DNA of 64,000 nt from positions 868,001-932,000 of the forward strand of contig CAWHVG010000003.1 in NCBI GenBank assembly GCA_963832725.1. Reading direction: 5' to 3'. The stretch comes from JAEZBP01 sp963832725. GTDB taxonomy: Bacteria; Myxococcota_A; Polyangia; Polyangiales; Sandaracinaceae. Under the pieces are notes generated by a model, which was given only the letters and a program-made list of their open reading frames with translations, was not told the origin of the DNA and made no database searches. This document shows, piece by piece, positions 1-8,457 of this stretch. Numbering within the stretch: position 1 is the first letter of the stretch; the number at the start of each line of letters is the position of its first letter. Position numbers and translations under genes: made by a program.

Positions 1-265
1 CGACGCCGTCCTCTTCGAGAACGTCCCCGGCGACCCGCGCTTCAATCCGGGGGTCGACGGTCGGCTCGGCGTCGATCCCGAGACGATGGCCGTGTGCTCC
101 GTGGCTCATGGAGGTCGCCTCCTCGGGCTGCTGCAGCTCGTGAACCGGACCGGTCAGGCCCAGTTCAGCGGCGCCGACGCAAACCTGCTGACCTACGTGT
201 CGGGCAAGCTGGGCGAGTTCCTCCAGGAAGCTCGCATGCGCCCGCAGGATCGCCAGGAGCTCTGA
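1..265 (+). CDS. GAF domain protein, C-terminal fragment (5' end outside window)
   Basis: The reading frame enters at base 2 and stops with TGA at 263-265, giving about 87 residues. The segment HGGRLLGLLQLVNR followed by FSGADANLLTYVSGKLGEFL has the pattern of the last strand and helix of a GAF domain, a small-molecule-binding or dimerisation module common in signalling proteins. The short tail after the GAF helix suggests the domain is the C-terminal end of the protein. What precedes it (kinase, FHA, or GAF alone) cannot be seen. It converges on the tlpA-like gene, with a 27-bp tandem repeat between them. Confidence 0.7.
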   Translation, partial: DAVLFENVPGDPRFNPGVDGRLGVDPETMAVCSVAHGGRLLGLLQLVNRTGQAQFSGADANLLTYVSGKLGEFLQEARMRPQDRQEL

Positions 266-360
266 CCCCGCCTCGCCGGCGGCGGAGCGAGTCGTCGCCG
301 CTCGCGCAGCGGCCCGGGCGCGCAACGATTCAGGAGCGGCCGGAGCCGCTGGGCGATGCG

Positions 361-540
361 CGAGCAGCCCGCGGGCTCCGTGCTGCGCGAGCAGCCCGCG
401 GGCTCCGTGCTGCGCGAGCAGCCCGCGGGCTCCGTGCTGCGCGAGCAGCCCGCAGACTCCGTGCTGCGCGAGCAGCCCGCGGGCTCCGTGCTGCGCGAGC
501 AGCCCGCGGACTCAGTGCTGCGCGAGCAGCCCGCGGACCT
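361..540. repeat. 27-bp tandem repeat, about 7 copies, at the 3' end of the tlpA-like gene
   Basis: Copies start at 361, 388, 415, 442, 469, 496 and 523. Read on the minus strand, one unit is eight codons (V/A R G L L A Q H) plus TGA or GGA. The copy containing 512-514 carries TGA, the stop of the thioredoxin gene; the others carry GGA. Most units hold the 10-bp perfect palindrome GCCCGCGGGC and a GCTGC/GCAGC stem with a 4-nt loop, so the transcript can fold into serial hairpins between the two convergent genes. Confidence 0.9.
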
Positions 541-1057
541 CGCTCTCGAGCGCGCGGGCGTCACCCGATCGGTAGCCCGCGTGCACGAAGCGCACGACGC
601 CGTTGCGGTCGACCAGGTAGCTGGACGGCATCCGGGGCGGGCTGAAGCGACCGGCCACCGCGTGCGACGCGTCGTGGACGACAGGGAAGCTGACGTGATG
701 ACGTCCCAGAAACTGCCGCACGTTCGAGACGTTGCGGTCCTGCGAGACGCCCAGCACCGTGAACCCCTGGCTCGCGTACTGCGTGTGGAGCCCCTCGAGC
801 ACCGGCATCTCGGCCGCACAGGGCTCACACCACGACGCCCAGAAGTCGACCAGCACGACCTTGCCTCGCAGGCTCCCCATCGTGACGCGATGACCGCTGA
901 GGTCCTCGAGCCCGATCTCCGGCGCGCGCGCACCGGGGCGGAGCGCCAGCGCCGTCGTGGTGATCAAACAGAGCGCGATCACGACCGGTACCGCGCGGCC
1001 CATCCTTCGTCCCCAGGTCATCGTCCCGTCCGACGTGGAGGCTGCGGGTTCATTCAC
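512..1057 (-). CDS. TlpA/ResA-like thiol-disulfide oxidoreductase
   Basis: A 181-residue protein. An N-terminal hydrophobic segment (about residues 22-40) looks like a membrane anchor or signal peptide, followed by an AhpC/TSA-Redoxin-like thioredoxin fold with the active site WASWCEPC at about residues 73-80. Proteins of this family reduce or exchange disulfides outside the cytoplasmic membrane, often in cytochrome c maturation. The ATG overlaps the stop of the upstream DsbA-like gene by 4 bp (ATGA), so the two are probably translated together as a periplasmic redox pair. The C-terminus VRGLLAQH and stop are part of the 27-bp tandem repeat. The fold is clear; the exact substrate is not. Confidence 0.88.
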   Translation of the reverse strand: MNEPAASTSDGTMTWGRRMGRAVPVVIALCLITTTALALRPGARAPEIGLEDLSGHRVTMGSLRGKVVLVDFWASWCEPCAAEMPVLEGLHTQYASQGFTVLGVSQDRNVSNVRQFLGRHHVSFPVVHDASHAVAGRFSPPRMPSSYLVDRNGVVRFVHAGYRSGDARALESEVRGLLAQH

Positions 1058-1953
1058 TGGTCGAGCTCCTCACGAATGTAGGCCGGAAGCGCGCTCGGCG
1101 GCTCACTGAAGCGCCGCCCGTCGATGAAGAAGGTGGGCGTGCCGTGGACGTCGACGCGATGTCCTTCCTCACGGTCCGCGTCGATCTTCTGCTGCGTTTC
1201 CGGCGACTCCATGTCCGCGTGGAAGCGCTCCATGTCCAGCCCGAGCTGCTCCGCGTAGCGATCGATGTCCTCGTCCTCGAGCTGCCGCTGATGCTCGAAG
1301 AGGAGGTCGTGCATCTCCCAGAACTTGCCCTGGTTTCCGGCCGCCACGGCCGCGCGGGCGGCGGTCATCGCGTGCGGGTGCCCGCTGAGAGGGAAGTTCT
1401 TGAACACCAGCCGGACTCGCCCCTCGAACTCGTTCAAGAGCTGCTGGACGATGGGGTGCGCGCGCCCGCAGTAGGGGCACTCGAAGTCGCTGAACTCGAC
1501 GACGGTGACCTGGGCCATGGGCGATCCGCGCGTGGGCGCCCCTTCGAGCTCGAGCTGCACCGACTCGTCACGCCCGTAGCGCGTGGCGTAGTGCTCTTCG
1601 ATCTCCTGGCGCTCGTAGCCCTCGGCGATCAGGCGGGCCAGGTAGCGCGCGGCCGGGACGCAGCGGTGACACCCTCGCTCCTCGGCGACGCAGCGACCCA
1701 CGTTCACGGGCTCGCCGCAGGGAGAGAGCAGGTCGTTGATCAGCTCCACCCACACGCGCTGCTCGGCGGTGGTCAGCTGCGAGGTGTCGACCGCCTCCAG
1801 GCTCTCGACGCGCGGCTGGGCGTGTTGCCCCTCGCCGGCAGCGTTCGTGTCCCCGTGACTGCCACCGCTGCAGCTCGCGCCGAGCGACATCAGCGCGAGC
1901 ACCGTCAGCGGGACCATGAGAAGCCTGGTGCGGGTCATGGGCTGGCGCACCAT
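1054..1953 (-). CDS. DsbA-family thioredoxin protein with CcmH-like N-terminal segment, probable lipoprotein
   Basis: About 299 residues from the ATG at 1953; an in-frame ATG at 1938 is equally possible. A signal peptide ending near LGASC suggests a lipoprotein with a weak lipobox. A cysteine-containing helical region (GRCVAEERGCHRC, then YLARLIAEGYERQEIEEHY) resembles the CcmH/NrfF 'CxxC ... D/E-EI ... RYG' pattern. A DsbA-type thioredoxin domain follows, with active site FECPYCGRAH and the cis-proline loop GTPTFF near the C-terminus. Likely role: periplasmic disulfide exchange. It forms an operon with the downstream TlpA-like gene (4-bp overlap). Confidence 0.82.
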   Translation of the reverse strand: MVRQPMTRTRLLMVPLTVLALMSLGASCSGGSHGDTNAAGEGQHAQPRVESLEAVDTSQLTTAEQRVWVELINDLLSPCGEPVNVGRCVAEERGCHRCVPAARYLARLIAEGYERQEIEEHYATRYGRDESVQLELEGAPTRGSPMAQVTVVEFSDFECPYCGRAHPIVQQLLNEFEGRVRLVFKNFPLSGHPHAMTAARAAVAAGNQGKFWEMHDLLFEHQRQLEDEDIDRYAEQLGLDMERFHADMESPETQQKIDADREEGHRVDVHGTPTFFIDGRRFSEPPSALPAYIREELDQ

Positions 1954-2122
1954 AGGAGTCACCCCCGGGGAAGTCAAGGCGGGTCGGCCGCCGATTTCCC
2001 TTTGAACATCAATCGGTTGGGGCACCGTTGCGCATCGTCGCCGAGCACCTCTCGAGAGGCCCCGGAGCGACGATCTCCCCAGGGCTCCGAGCCCGGCGAA
2101 CGACGCGCTCGATGTCGCGGAC

Positions 2123-2377
2123 TCAGCTCTCGACGTAGAACCCGAGCTGCTGTCGGATGACCTCCTCGCTGACTCCGGTCGGGATGTGCTCTTTCAGGCA
2201 GTCCGCGACGGCGACGAGCATGTCGTCGATGCCCTTGTCCTCGATCAGTCTCGCGAGAATCGCCCGCGCTTCGCGGCTATCGTCATCGCGGAGAAACTGC
2301 CGGACCTGATCGATCGTGACATCGCCCGAGAAATCGAGCTGTGCGTTTTCGAGAAGAAAGCGAGCCAGTTCCTTCAC
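2123..2377 (-). CDS. Small hypothetical protein (84 aa)
   Basis: I do not recognise a family. The GTG at 2377 is chosen because a good Shine-Dalgarno GGAGG lies 8 nt upstream; a longer frame to 2479 lacks one. The product is small, soluble and mostly helical by eye, rich in Asp, Glu, Leu and Arg, ending in QQLGFYVES. No signal peptide or membrane segment is visible. It lies between the DsbA-like gene and the glycosyltransferase on the same strand. Confidence 0.6.
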   Translation of the reverse strand: MKELARFLLENAQLDFSGDVTIDQVRQFLRDDDSREARAILARLIEDKGIDDMLVAVADCLKEHIPTGVSEEVIRQQLGFYVES

Positions 2378-2503
2378 GCGGATCCTCCATGTCCGGCCTT
2401 CCGGCGTGGCAGACGTTGTAGATCCGGGGGTATCGATGGCGCAAGGAAGAATGGCAATCGGCCACGGACGGGCCCTCACGCCAGCGGGCGCTCGAGGGCT
2501 GGC

Positions 2504-3899
2504 TCAGTGCTGGCCCGGGTCGGTATCCGGGACGATCAGGCCCGGTTGGGTATCGGTTCCGAGCTCCGCGCGAGACGCCCGCGGCCGCGTGCGCTCGTCG
2601 GGGACGGGAGCCGGCCCGAAGGTCTCGGCGGTATCGATTCCAGCGCCCGAGGGCGGCTGCGGCGCGCTGCTCGAAGGTGGCAGCGTCGAGGCGCCCTCGG
2701 CCGAGAGGCGCTCCAGCGCGCTCGTGGACAGCTCGATGAGGCCCGTGACCTCCTCGAAGTTGTCGCGCCACGGGTCGACGAGCTGCGAGCCCGGCACGAG
2801 CGCTTCGTAGAGGCTCCGGATGCGGCGGCGGCGCGCGCCCACGCCGAGCTGGTCGCGCACGCGCCGATAGCCCGCGTCCATGATCCGCTCGCGCAGCACC
2901 GCGTCGCGCAACACCTCGAGCACCGCGTCGGCCAGCGCCCCCGGATCGCCGGGGGGGTAGAGCAGCGCCTCCACGTCGTCCCGGAGCAGCTCCGACACGC
3001 CCGGAACGTCGGCGGCCACCACCGGCCGATAGCACGCCGCGTACTCCAGCAGCGGGTGTGGGAGCTCGGTCAGATTGGCCGGACGGAGCACGCCACCGGG
3101 CGCCACGCAGACGTCCGCTGCGGCGATGAGGCCGGCCAGGCGGGTCTCGCCCGGCGCACCACGGACCTCGGTAAGCTCCTCCACGCCCGCGGCTCGCACG
3201 CGCTCGCGCAGCGCCCGCCGCCGCTCGTGATCGAGCTCGCCCGCGATGAGGACACGTACCGGTCGCAGCGCGGCCACCCGCGCGACGGCGGCCAGGACCG
3301 TGTCCAGGTCGCGGGAGGGCGCGAAGGGCGCGAGACAGAGCACCCGCGGGGTCGCGGAAGGGAGCACTTCGGCCCAATCGAAGGTGCCGATGTCGACCCC
3401 GGGACGCACCACCTCGACCGTCGAGACGCCCCGGGCCTCGAGCGCGCGGGCCGCAGCCACCGTCGGGACCAGCACGCGATCGGCGGAGGCGAGGGTGTGC
3501 TCGTGGGCGTCGACCCAGAGATTGTGATCCTCGCCCGCGTCCTCCGGGAACGTGGTCACCTCGTAGACCAGGGAGAACGCGCGCCGGCGATCGGCCGCGG
3601 CGAGCCCGGCCCACGGATCGATCACGTGCACGACGTGATAGGGCTCGGCCTCGATCTCGGCGACCCACCGCGCGCGCGTAGAGCTCGCGCTGGTGCGCCG
3701 GGCTAGCGCCGCCCATCGGCACTCGGAACATGCGGGCGTCGCCGATCCGCTTGATGTGCGACAGCTCCTCGGTCTTGACCGTGACCAGGTCGAGGTCCGC
3801 GCGGAGCGCGTCGACCATCGAGAGCATGTCCCCGCTGTGACGGCTCGCGCCCGGAACGGGGGCGAATGCTGCGGCGAGCACCCGGATTCGGCCGCTCAT
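2504..3899 (-). CDS. GT4-family glycosyltransferase (one frameshift in this sequence)
   Basis: About 464 residues after correcting one base. The N-terminal part (RIRVLAAAFAPVPGASRHSGD) is the usual start of a GT-B donor/acceptor Rossmann domain. The C-terminal half carries RPGVDIGTF, VLIAGELD, then ADVCVAPG, LLEYAACYRPVVAADVPG and ALLYPPGD, typical of GT4 retaining glycosyltransferases. The frame breaks near 3664-3666; removing one G from GTGGGTC (minus strand) rejoins ELYARAVVAEIEAEPYHVV. ATG 3899 has AAGG 8 nt upstream. The last ~90 residues are a Ser/Pro/Thr-rich low-complexity tail. The sugar and acceptor are unknown. The total length minus one base is divisible by three, supporting a single insertion. 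Confidence 0.8.
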
Positions 3900-3945
3900 C
3901 GGGCACACCTTATCACCTCGGGGCCGCCCTCGTCGCGTCGATCCC

Positions 3946-4417
3946 TCAGCCGTCGGACGAGCGCCGCGCGCCGAACTCGGTGGCCAACGCGTCGTCCCAA
4001 CGATTGGCCACGCGGCCCACGTTCCGGATCATCGCGTCGACCTCCGATGCGTCGAGGTCGCGCACGGCGCGCTCGGTCACGACCACGACCTCGGCGCCGC
4101 TGATGGCGAACGCAGCGCCGACGAGCTCGGTCGCGTTCGCCTCCAAGAGACGACGGCAGAGGGCGGGCTCACGTTCGGGCGGAGGCAGGTGGACGACGGG
4201 CGCGACCACCCGCAGGCGCCCCTCCGGCAGCTCCGGGTTGGGTGCGTGGACGGCCACCAGAATGCGGGCGCTGCCGCGGCGCAGCGCGAACGCCACATGG
4301 CCCTCCCGCTCGGTCCGGCTGGCCGACGGGATCGATGCCGAGACCGCGGATGGTGTGCTCGACGAGCTGGACGGCGCGCTCGATCTCGCTCGCCGAGGAT
4401 TCTCCGGAGAGTGTCAT
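3946..4417 (-). CDS. YbjN / type III secretion chaperone-like protein (one frameshift in this sequence)
   Basis: About 156 residues if one extra base near 4315 is removed; the two frames then join as DPVGQPTEREGHVAFALRRG. The alternating strand pattern (GHVAFALRRGSARILVAVHAPN, then VVAPVVHLPP, then ELVGAAFAISGAEVVVVTERAVRDLD) and final helix resemble the YbjN/CesT-like fold, often found as a small stand-alone protein. I infer the family from pattern only. It is divergent from the gene at 4702. Confidence 0.6.
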
Positions 4418-4701
4418 TCGTGCTCCTACGACCGCGCGAACGCGCTAGATGTGAGAGGCGGAAAGCGTGACCGAATCGCGAAACAGCGACGGGGCCCAGC
4501 TGTGGCTCGGGCCGACGAGGCGATGCCGCATATCGTCGAGGAGGGATGGGCCGCAGAGGGGCCCCTTCCCGCCCGCGAGGTGCGTTGCGATCTGCGCCGA
4601 GCACATCTAGGAAGGATTTACCGCGGGAGGGAGGCCCACTGTCAAGCGAGCCGCGCACGGGTGGACGCGCCAGGGCGTGGGGCGCATGCTGGCGCGCATC
4701 G

Positions 4702-5373
4702 ATGCTGGACGAGGCGCTGGAGAGGCTGGTACGGCGCGCCACCGAGGCGGACGGAGGCGTCGATCTCGGGCGAGCCCGCGAAGTCTTTCACGCGCGTACG
4801 GGACCCTTCGCGCCCGGCGATGCGTGGTACGAGCCCCGGATTCGCTTCTTTCTGGACTGGTACCTCTTCGGATGGGTGTCGGCGGACGGAACGCGGCCGG
4901 CCGAGCGGGCCGCGGTCACCGACGCCGAGCGCGCCTTGGCCGGCGCGTGCGTGCGCGCAGCGCGCAGCCTCTATCAAGTGCTGGACGAGGAGACACCGCT
5001 GCGGCTGGCGGACACCCTCGGCGGCGGGCGCTTCCGCCTCGCCGAAGCCCCCTCGCTTGGACCCGACCGGCTGCGCACGGGCGACATCTTCGACGGCCAC
5101 CTGGTGGTCGTCGACGAGCGGATCGGTTTGGCGCCCGGCCGCATCTTCCATCCCGCCGAGACGCACGGGCCCATCGACGAGATCCTCCGGCGCGCGCACG
5201 CGGCCGGCCTCGAGCGACCGGCCGTCCTCGACGGGCTGCTCCGGATGCGCATGCGCCTCGACCGCTTCACCAACATCCGCGCGCGCCACATCTATCGCTT
5301 CGAGGCGCTCGGAGACACCGACATCCTCAGCGCCGCCTGGGCTCGACGCGAGCCGGCCCGTGACGGCGATTGA
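4702..5373 (+). CDS. Conserved hypothetical protein (223 aa)
   Basis: I do not recognise a family. The first good start is ATG 4702 (MLDEALERLVRRA); the frame is open further upstream but reads as Arg-rich non-coding sequence. The product is acidic to neutral and soluble, with WYEPRIRFFLDWYLFGW in the first third and LDGLLRMRMRLDRFTN plus IYRFEALGDTDILSAAW near the C-terminus. No signal peptide is seen. No clear ribosome binding site precedes the ATG. The arrangement with the divergent YbjN-like gene may be functional, but this is inference. Confidence 0.65.
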   Translation: MLDEALERLVRRATEADGGVDLGRAREVFHARTGPFAPGDAWYEPRIRFFLDWYLFGWVSADGTRPAERAAVTDAERALAGACVRAARSLYQVLDEETPLRLADTLGGGRFRLAEAPSLGPDRLRTGDIFDGHLVVVDERIGLAPGRIFHPAETHGPIDEILRRAHAAGLERPAVLDGLLRMRMRLDRFTNIRARHIYRFEALGDTDILSAAWARREPARDGD

Positions 5374-5656
5374 GCCTGTGTTCCCGAACAGTTGGGCACC
5401 AAACCCCGACCGAGCATCACCACCGCTGCGGTGCCGATCGAGCTGCGCACCCGCCGGTCGTGTCCATCCCGGGGTCGGTCCGATTTCGCGACGGCCCTCA
5501 GCGACGCCGACCGGGTACGAGGTGCAGAACGAGGCGGCGAGCTCGGCGGCTGCGAGCACGCCGGGCCGCATGCGAGGGTTCTCGCCCAGCCTCGAATTCG
5601 AGTGCGTTCTCGACGACTTGCGGCTGGTTCCGAGAACACGGCGCAGAAATGAAGAC
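5374..5656. other. Intergenic region, no gene seen
   Basis: About 280 bases between the end of the 4702 gene and the rnpB terminator. Short inverted repeats are visible (TGTTC-CC-GAACA just after the stop codon, and GTTCTCG...CGAGAAC near 5610-5635). Short frames on both strands lack ribosome binding sites and protein-like composition. Confidence 0.4.
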
Positions 5657-5678
5657 GCGGCGCCCCGAAGGACGCCGC
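5657..5678 (-). terminator. Terminator hairpin of rnpB
   Basis: On the minus strand a 9-bp stem GCGGCGTCC/GGGCGCCGC (one G-U pair) encloses a TTCG tetraloop. It is followed by a partly T-rich stretch (GTCTTCATTTC) and lies immediately after the 3' end of the RNase P RNA. Confidence 0.7.
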
Positions 5679-6080
5679 GGTCGGAGGACCCGTAAGCCGA
5701 GTTCTGTTCCCGCCGCCGTCTCCGGCCGGCGGGTGGTGATCATTCATCTAGGACCCGCGTCACCACGGGTCTCGAGCGACGCAACCCGGAAGCTCGGGCG
5801 GGCCACCCTATGACGCTTCCCTATTCGGTCTTGCTCCGGATGGGGTTTACCGTGCGGCCGACGTCACCGCCGACCCGGTGAGCTCTTACCTCACCCTTTC
5901 ACCCTTACCGCGCGGCCAGGCGAGCCCGGCGACGCGGCGGTCTGCTCTCTGTGGCACTTTCCTGGGGGTCGCCCCCACCAGCCGTTAACTGGCATCCTGC
6001 CCTATGGAGCTCGGACTTTCCTCCCGCGACGAGCCGAGGCCCGCCGCCGGCGACCACCTGGGCCGCTCCGACGACCGAGG
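5679..6080 (-). ncRNA. rnpB: RNase P RNA, bacterial class A
   Basis: The minus strand carries the conserved blocks of bacterial RNase P RNA in order: GAGGAAAGTCCGAGCTCC with GGGCAGGATGCCAGTTAAC, then GCCACAGAGAGCAGACCGCC, then GGTAAGGGTGAAAGGGTGAG and GTAAGAGCTCACCG, then GGTAAACCCC with GGAGCAAGACCGAATAGGG, and finally AGATGAATGATCACC and ACAGAACTCGGCTTAC. The 5' GTCGGAGCGGCCC and 3' GGGTCCTCCGAC ends can pair as helix P1, which sets the approximate ends. It processes tRNA 5' leaders. The ends are good to perhaps 10 bases. Confidence 0.97.
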
Positions 6081-6150
6081 CGTAGTGCGCCGCCGACCCG
6101 CGCGCACGCCGAAAAGTTGACCCGATCGGGCGTCCGAATACGGTCGGCTC

Positions 6151-7353
6151 GTGCGCGCTCGCCCGATCCTCTTCGCCATTCTGACGGCGCTCGCCGGCTG
6201 CGGGTCACCGGCCGCGCCCGCGCAGGACTCCGGGCCCACGCCCGCGCCGATCGCAGAGGCCGAGACCCCCATTCGCGAGGTCGCGCCCGATCCCGATCCC
6301 GATCCGCCGTCGCCGCGCGCTCGAGCGGGCGACGTGGTGCACATCCCGGCCGGCGTGCTCCTCGCGGGCAGCGCACCCGGCACGGCGGATCGCCGCCCGA
6401 GCGTCGAGGCAGACCTGGTCGAGGTCCCGATGGGCGAGGTCGACATCGACCGACTGCCCTACCCCGACGACCCGAGCCAGGCGCCGCGACGGGTCACGAC
6501 GCGAGGCGAAGCCGAGGCGCTCTGCGCCGAGCGGGGGCGCCGGCTCTGCACCGAGATCGAGTGGGAGCGCGCGTGCAAAGGGGACGGTGCGACGGTCTTC
6601 CCGACCGGCGAGAGCGTGGAGCTGGCGCGTTGCGCGGAGGATCCGAGCACCTGCGCGTCACCGACCGGCGCGATGGATCTCGGCCTGCGCGCCGCGGAAT
6701 GGACGGCCTCCGATGCCGAGCCGCGCCTGGCGCGACTCGAGCGGACGGCGGTGGCGCGCGGCGGCGCGCCCGAGGAACCGCTGCACCTGCATCGCTGCGG
6801 CGCGCGACGGGCGGTCGCGCCGGGTGGAGACGAGCCGCTGGCGTTTCGGTGCTGCGGAGGCGAGGCGCCCTCGACGGCGTATCCGGACGTCGGCGTGCGG
6901 CGCATGTTTCGCGACCTCGAGCTCGACGAAGCTCGGGCGAGAGAGATCCTGGCCGGGGTCCCCGAGCTCGCGCGATTCGCCCAGACCTTCCACCTCTACG
7001 ATCACGAGGACGCGCTCCGCGCGCTCGCTCGGGGCGGCGCGACCGAAGCCGACATGCAGTGGGAGCTCGCTCCGGGCCCCTTCGCGTGGTCCCCTTCCCC
7101 CGGCGAAGAGGTCTGGGTGATCACCGGCAGCGCCGGCGACGAGACCCTGATCGCGGCGCTCTATCCGCTGCAGGGCGGGCGCTTCGGGCACGCGGCGAGC
7201 TTCGTGTTCGAGGACGAGGCCGCCCCGATCGCGGTGTTGCGGACCCGCACCTCCCGAGACGAGCTCCTCTGGAGCGCCTGCTGGGGCTGCGCCGGCGAGA
7301 GCGGCGCCATCCGCTTCGACGAGCACGCCCAGATCGTCGTCGTTCAGCAGTAG
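6151..7353 (+). CDS. Lipoprotein with formylglycine-generating-enzyme (SUMF1)-like domain
   Basis: 400 residues from GTG 6151. The signal peptide ends in the lipobox LAGC, followed by a Pro/Asp-rich linker. A short FGE-sulfatase/SUMF1-like module follows (VVHIPAGVLLAGSAPG, then EAEALCAERGRRLCTEIEWERACKGDG and FPTG), which in this family recognises a sulfatase or another protein; many members are non-catalytic. The C-terminal ~180 residues are not recognised and contain a WSACWGCAGE motif. No Shine-Dalgarno is visible before the GTG, so the mRNA may have a very short leader. Role unknown; catalytic activity cannot be claimed. Confidence 0.75.
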   Translation: MRARPILFAILTALAGCGSPAAPAQDSGPTPAPIAEAETPIREVAPDPDPDPPSPRARAGDVVHIPAGVLLAGSAPGTADRRPSVEADLVEVPMGEVDIDRLPYPDDPSQAPRRVTTRGEAEALCAERGRRLCTEIEWERACKGDGATVFPTGESVELARCAEDPSTCASPTGAMDLGLRAAEWTASDAEPRLARLERTAVARGGAPEEPLHLHRCGARRAVAPGGDEPLAFRCCGGEAPSTAYPDVGVRRMFRDLELDEARAREILAGVPELARFAQTFHLYDHEDALRALARGGATEADMQWELAPGPFAWSPSPGEEVWVITGSAGDETLIAALYPLQGGRFGHAASFVFEDEAAPIAVLRTRTSRDELLWSACWGCAGESGAIRFDEHAQIVVVQQ

Positions 7354-7553
7354 GGTCTCCAGGGGCCGGCGTCGCCGCGCGTCCGCATGCGATCGCCGCG
7401 ATGCCTCGGCGGGTCGATGCCCGCGCCCGTCTCGATCGCGGCGCTCGGTCCGCTCGTCACCCCTCCGAGGCGCGCGGGCTTGGAGCCGGATCCCGCGATC
7501 GCCAGTGAGGAGGGTCGCGGTACCATGCGCCGACACCTGCTAGAGCGGCGCAC

Positions 7554-8324
7554 ATGCGGGTGATGCGGCTCCGGCTCGAGGATCGCGCCGTCTGGGGATA
7601 CGCCGACGGCGGGTCGGTGCGTCTGCTCTCCGCCGCGCCCTGGGACGGCGGGCGCGAGACGGGAGAGACGGTCGAGCTCGACGGGGTGGAGCTCGCGGTG
7701 CCGGTCGCGCCCAGCAAAATCGTCTGCGTTGGGCGCAACTACCGCGCGCACGCGGCCGAGCTCGGTCACGAGGTCCCGCCCGAGCCGCTGCTCTTCCTGA
7801 AGCCGCCCAGCGCGCTCCTCACACCCGGTGGCGAGGTGGAGTGGCCGGCGGACAGCGAGCGCGTGGACTACGAGGGTGAGATCGCCGTGGTGGTCGGCCG
7901 TCCGCTTCGCCACGCGAGCGAAACCGAGGCAGCCGAAGGTGTCTTCGGCATCACCTGCGCCGACGACGTCACGGCGCGCGACCTGCAGCGCAAGGACGTC
8001 CAGTTCACGCGTGGCAAGGGCTTCGACACCTTCTGCCCGTGCGGTCCGTGGATCGAGACCGAGCCGCCGCCGCTCGACGCCCTCACCATCCGCACTCGGG
8101 TCGACGGGGAGCTGCGCCAAGAGGCGTCGAGCGCGTCGATGATCTGGAGCATCCCGGCGCTGCTCGCGTTCGTGTCGCGTGTGATGCGGCTCGAGCCGGG
8201 CGACGTCCTTCTCACCGGGACACCGGAAGGGGTCGCGCCGCTCTCGGCGGGCGCGCGGGTCGAGGTGGAGGTCGAGGGCGTCGGCACCCTGGTGCACTCC
8301 ATGGGCGCACACCCGCGGGCGTGA
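7554..8324 (+). CDS. Fumarylacetoacetate hydrolase (FAH) family protein
   Basis: 256 residues. Family marks are clear: IVCVGRNYRAHAAELG at about 60-75, then the metal-binding acidic cluster VDYEGEIAVVVGR, ADDVTARDLQ, and the C-terminal GDVLLTGTPEGVAPL. FAH-family enzymes hydrolyse or decarboxylate beta-dicarbonyl compounds, often in aromatic catabolism (2-hydroxyhepta-2,4-diene-1,7-dioate isomerase, fumarylpyruvate hydrolase) or as oxaloacetate decarboxylases. No catabolic cluster surrounds it, so the substrate is open. ATG 7554 or 7563 could start translation. Confidence 0.9.
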   Translation: MRVMRLRLEDRAVWGYADGGSVRLLSAAPWDGGRETGETVELDGVELAVPVAPSKIVCVGRNYRAHAAELGHEVPPEPLLFLKPPSALLTPGGEVEWPADSERVDYEGEIAVVVGRPLRHASETEAAEGVFGITCADDVTARDLQRKDVQFTRGKGFDTFCPCGPWIETEPPPLDALTIRTRVDGELRQEASSASMIWSIPALLAFVSRVMRLEPGDVLLTGTPEGVAPLSAGARVEVEVEGVGTLVHSMGAHPRA

Positions 8325-8457
8325 GTTTCTTTACGCCTCCCCGTTTCGCCCGGGGACGAACCTTCACGATCCCCGGTTTCTCGGCTAGCTTGGTGCGCCC
8401 TCGGATGGCACGAGCCTTGATTAGGGCCGGCGACGCGTTCCCGAGACAGGAGCCTCC

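Noticed and set aside
361..540. Possible CRISPR array or coding repeat
   Set aside because: The units are directly adjacent without spacers, and only the first copy lies within a real gene.
94..933. Arg/Ala-rich frames crossing the 27-bp repeat on both strands
   Set aside because: They are repeat-driven shadows of the thioredoxin gene.
5374..5656. A LexA-like box TGTTC-CC-GAACA after the 4702 gene
   Set aside because: Five-base arms in high-GC DNA are expected by chance, and no promoter or SOS gene is adjacent.
6117..6144. A TTGACC/TACGGT promoter for a leaderless mRNA starting at GTG 6151
   Set aside because: The -10 match is poor and the spacing (16 nt) is marginal; too weak to list as a feature.
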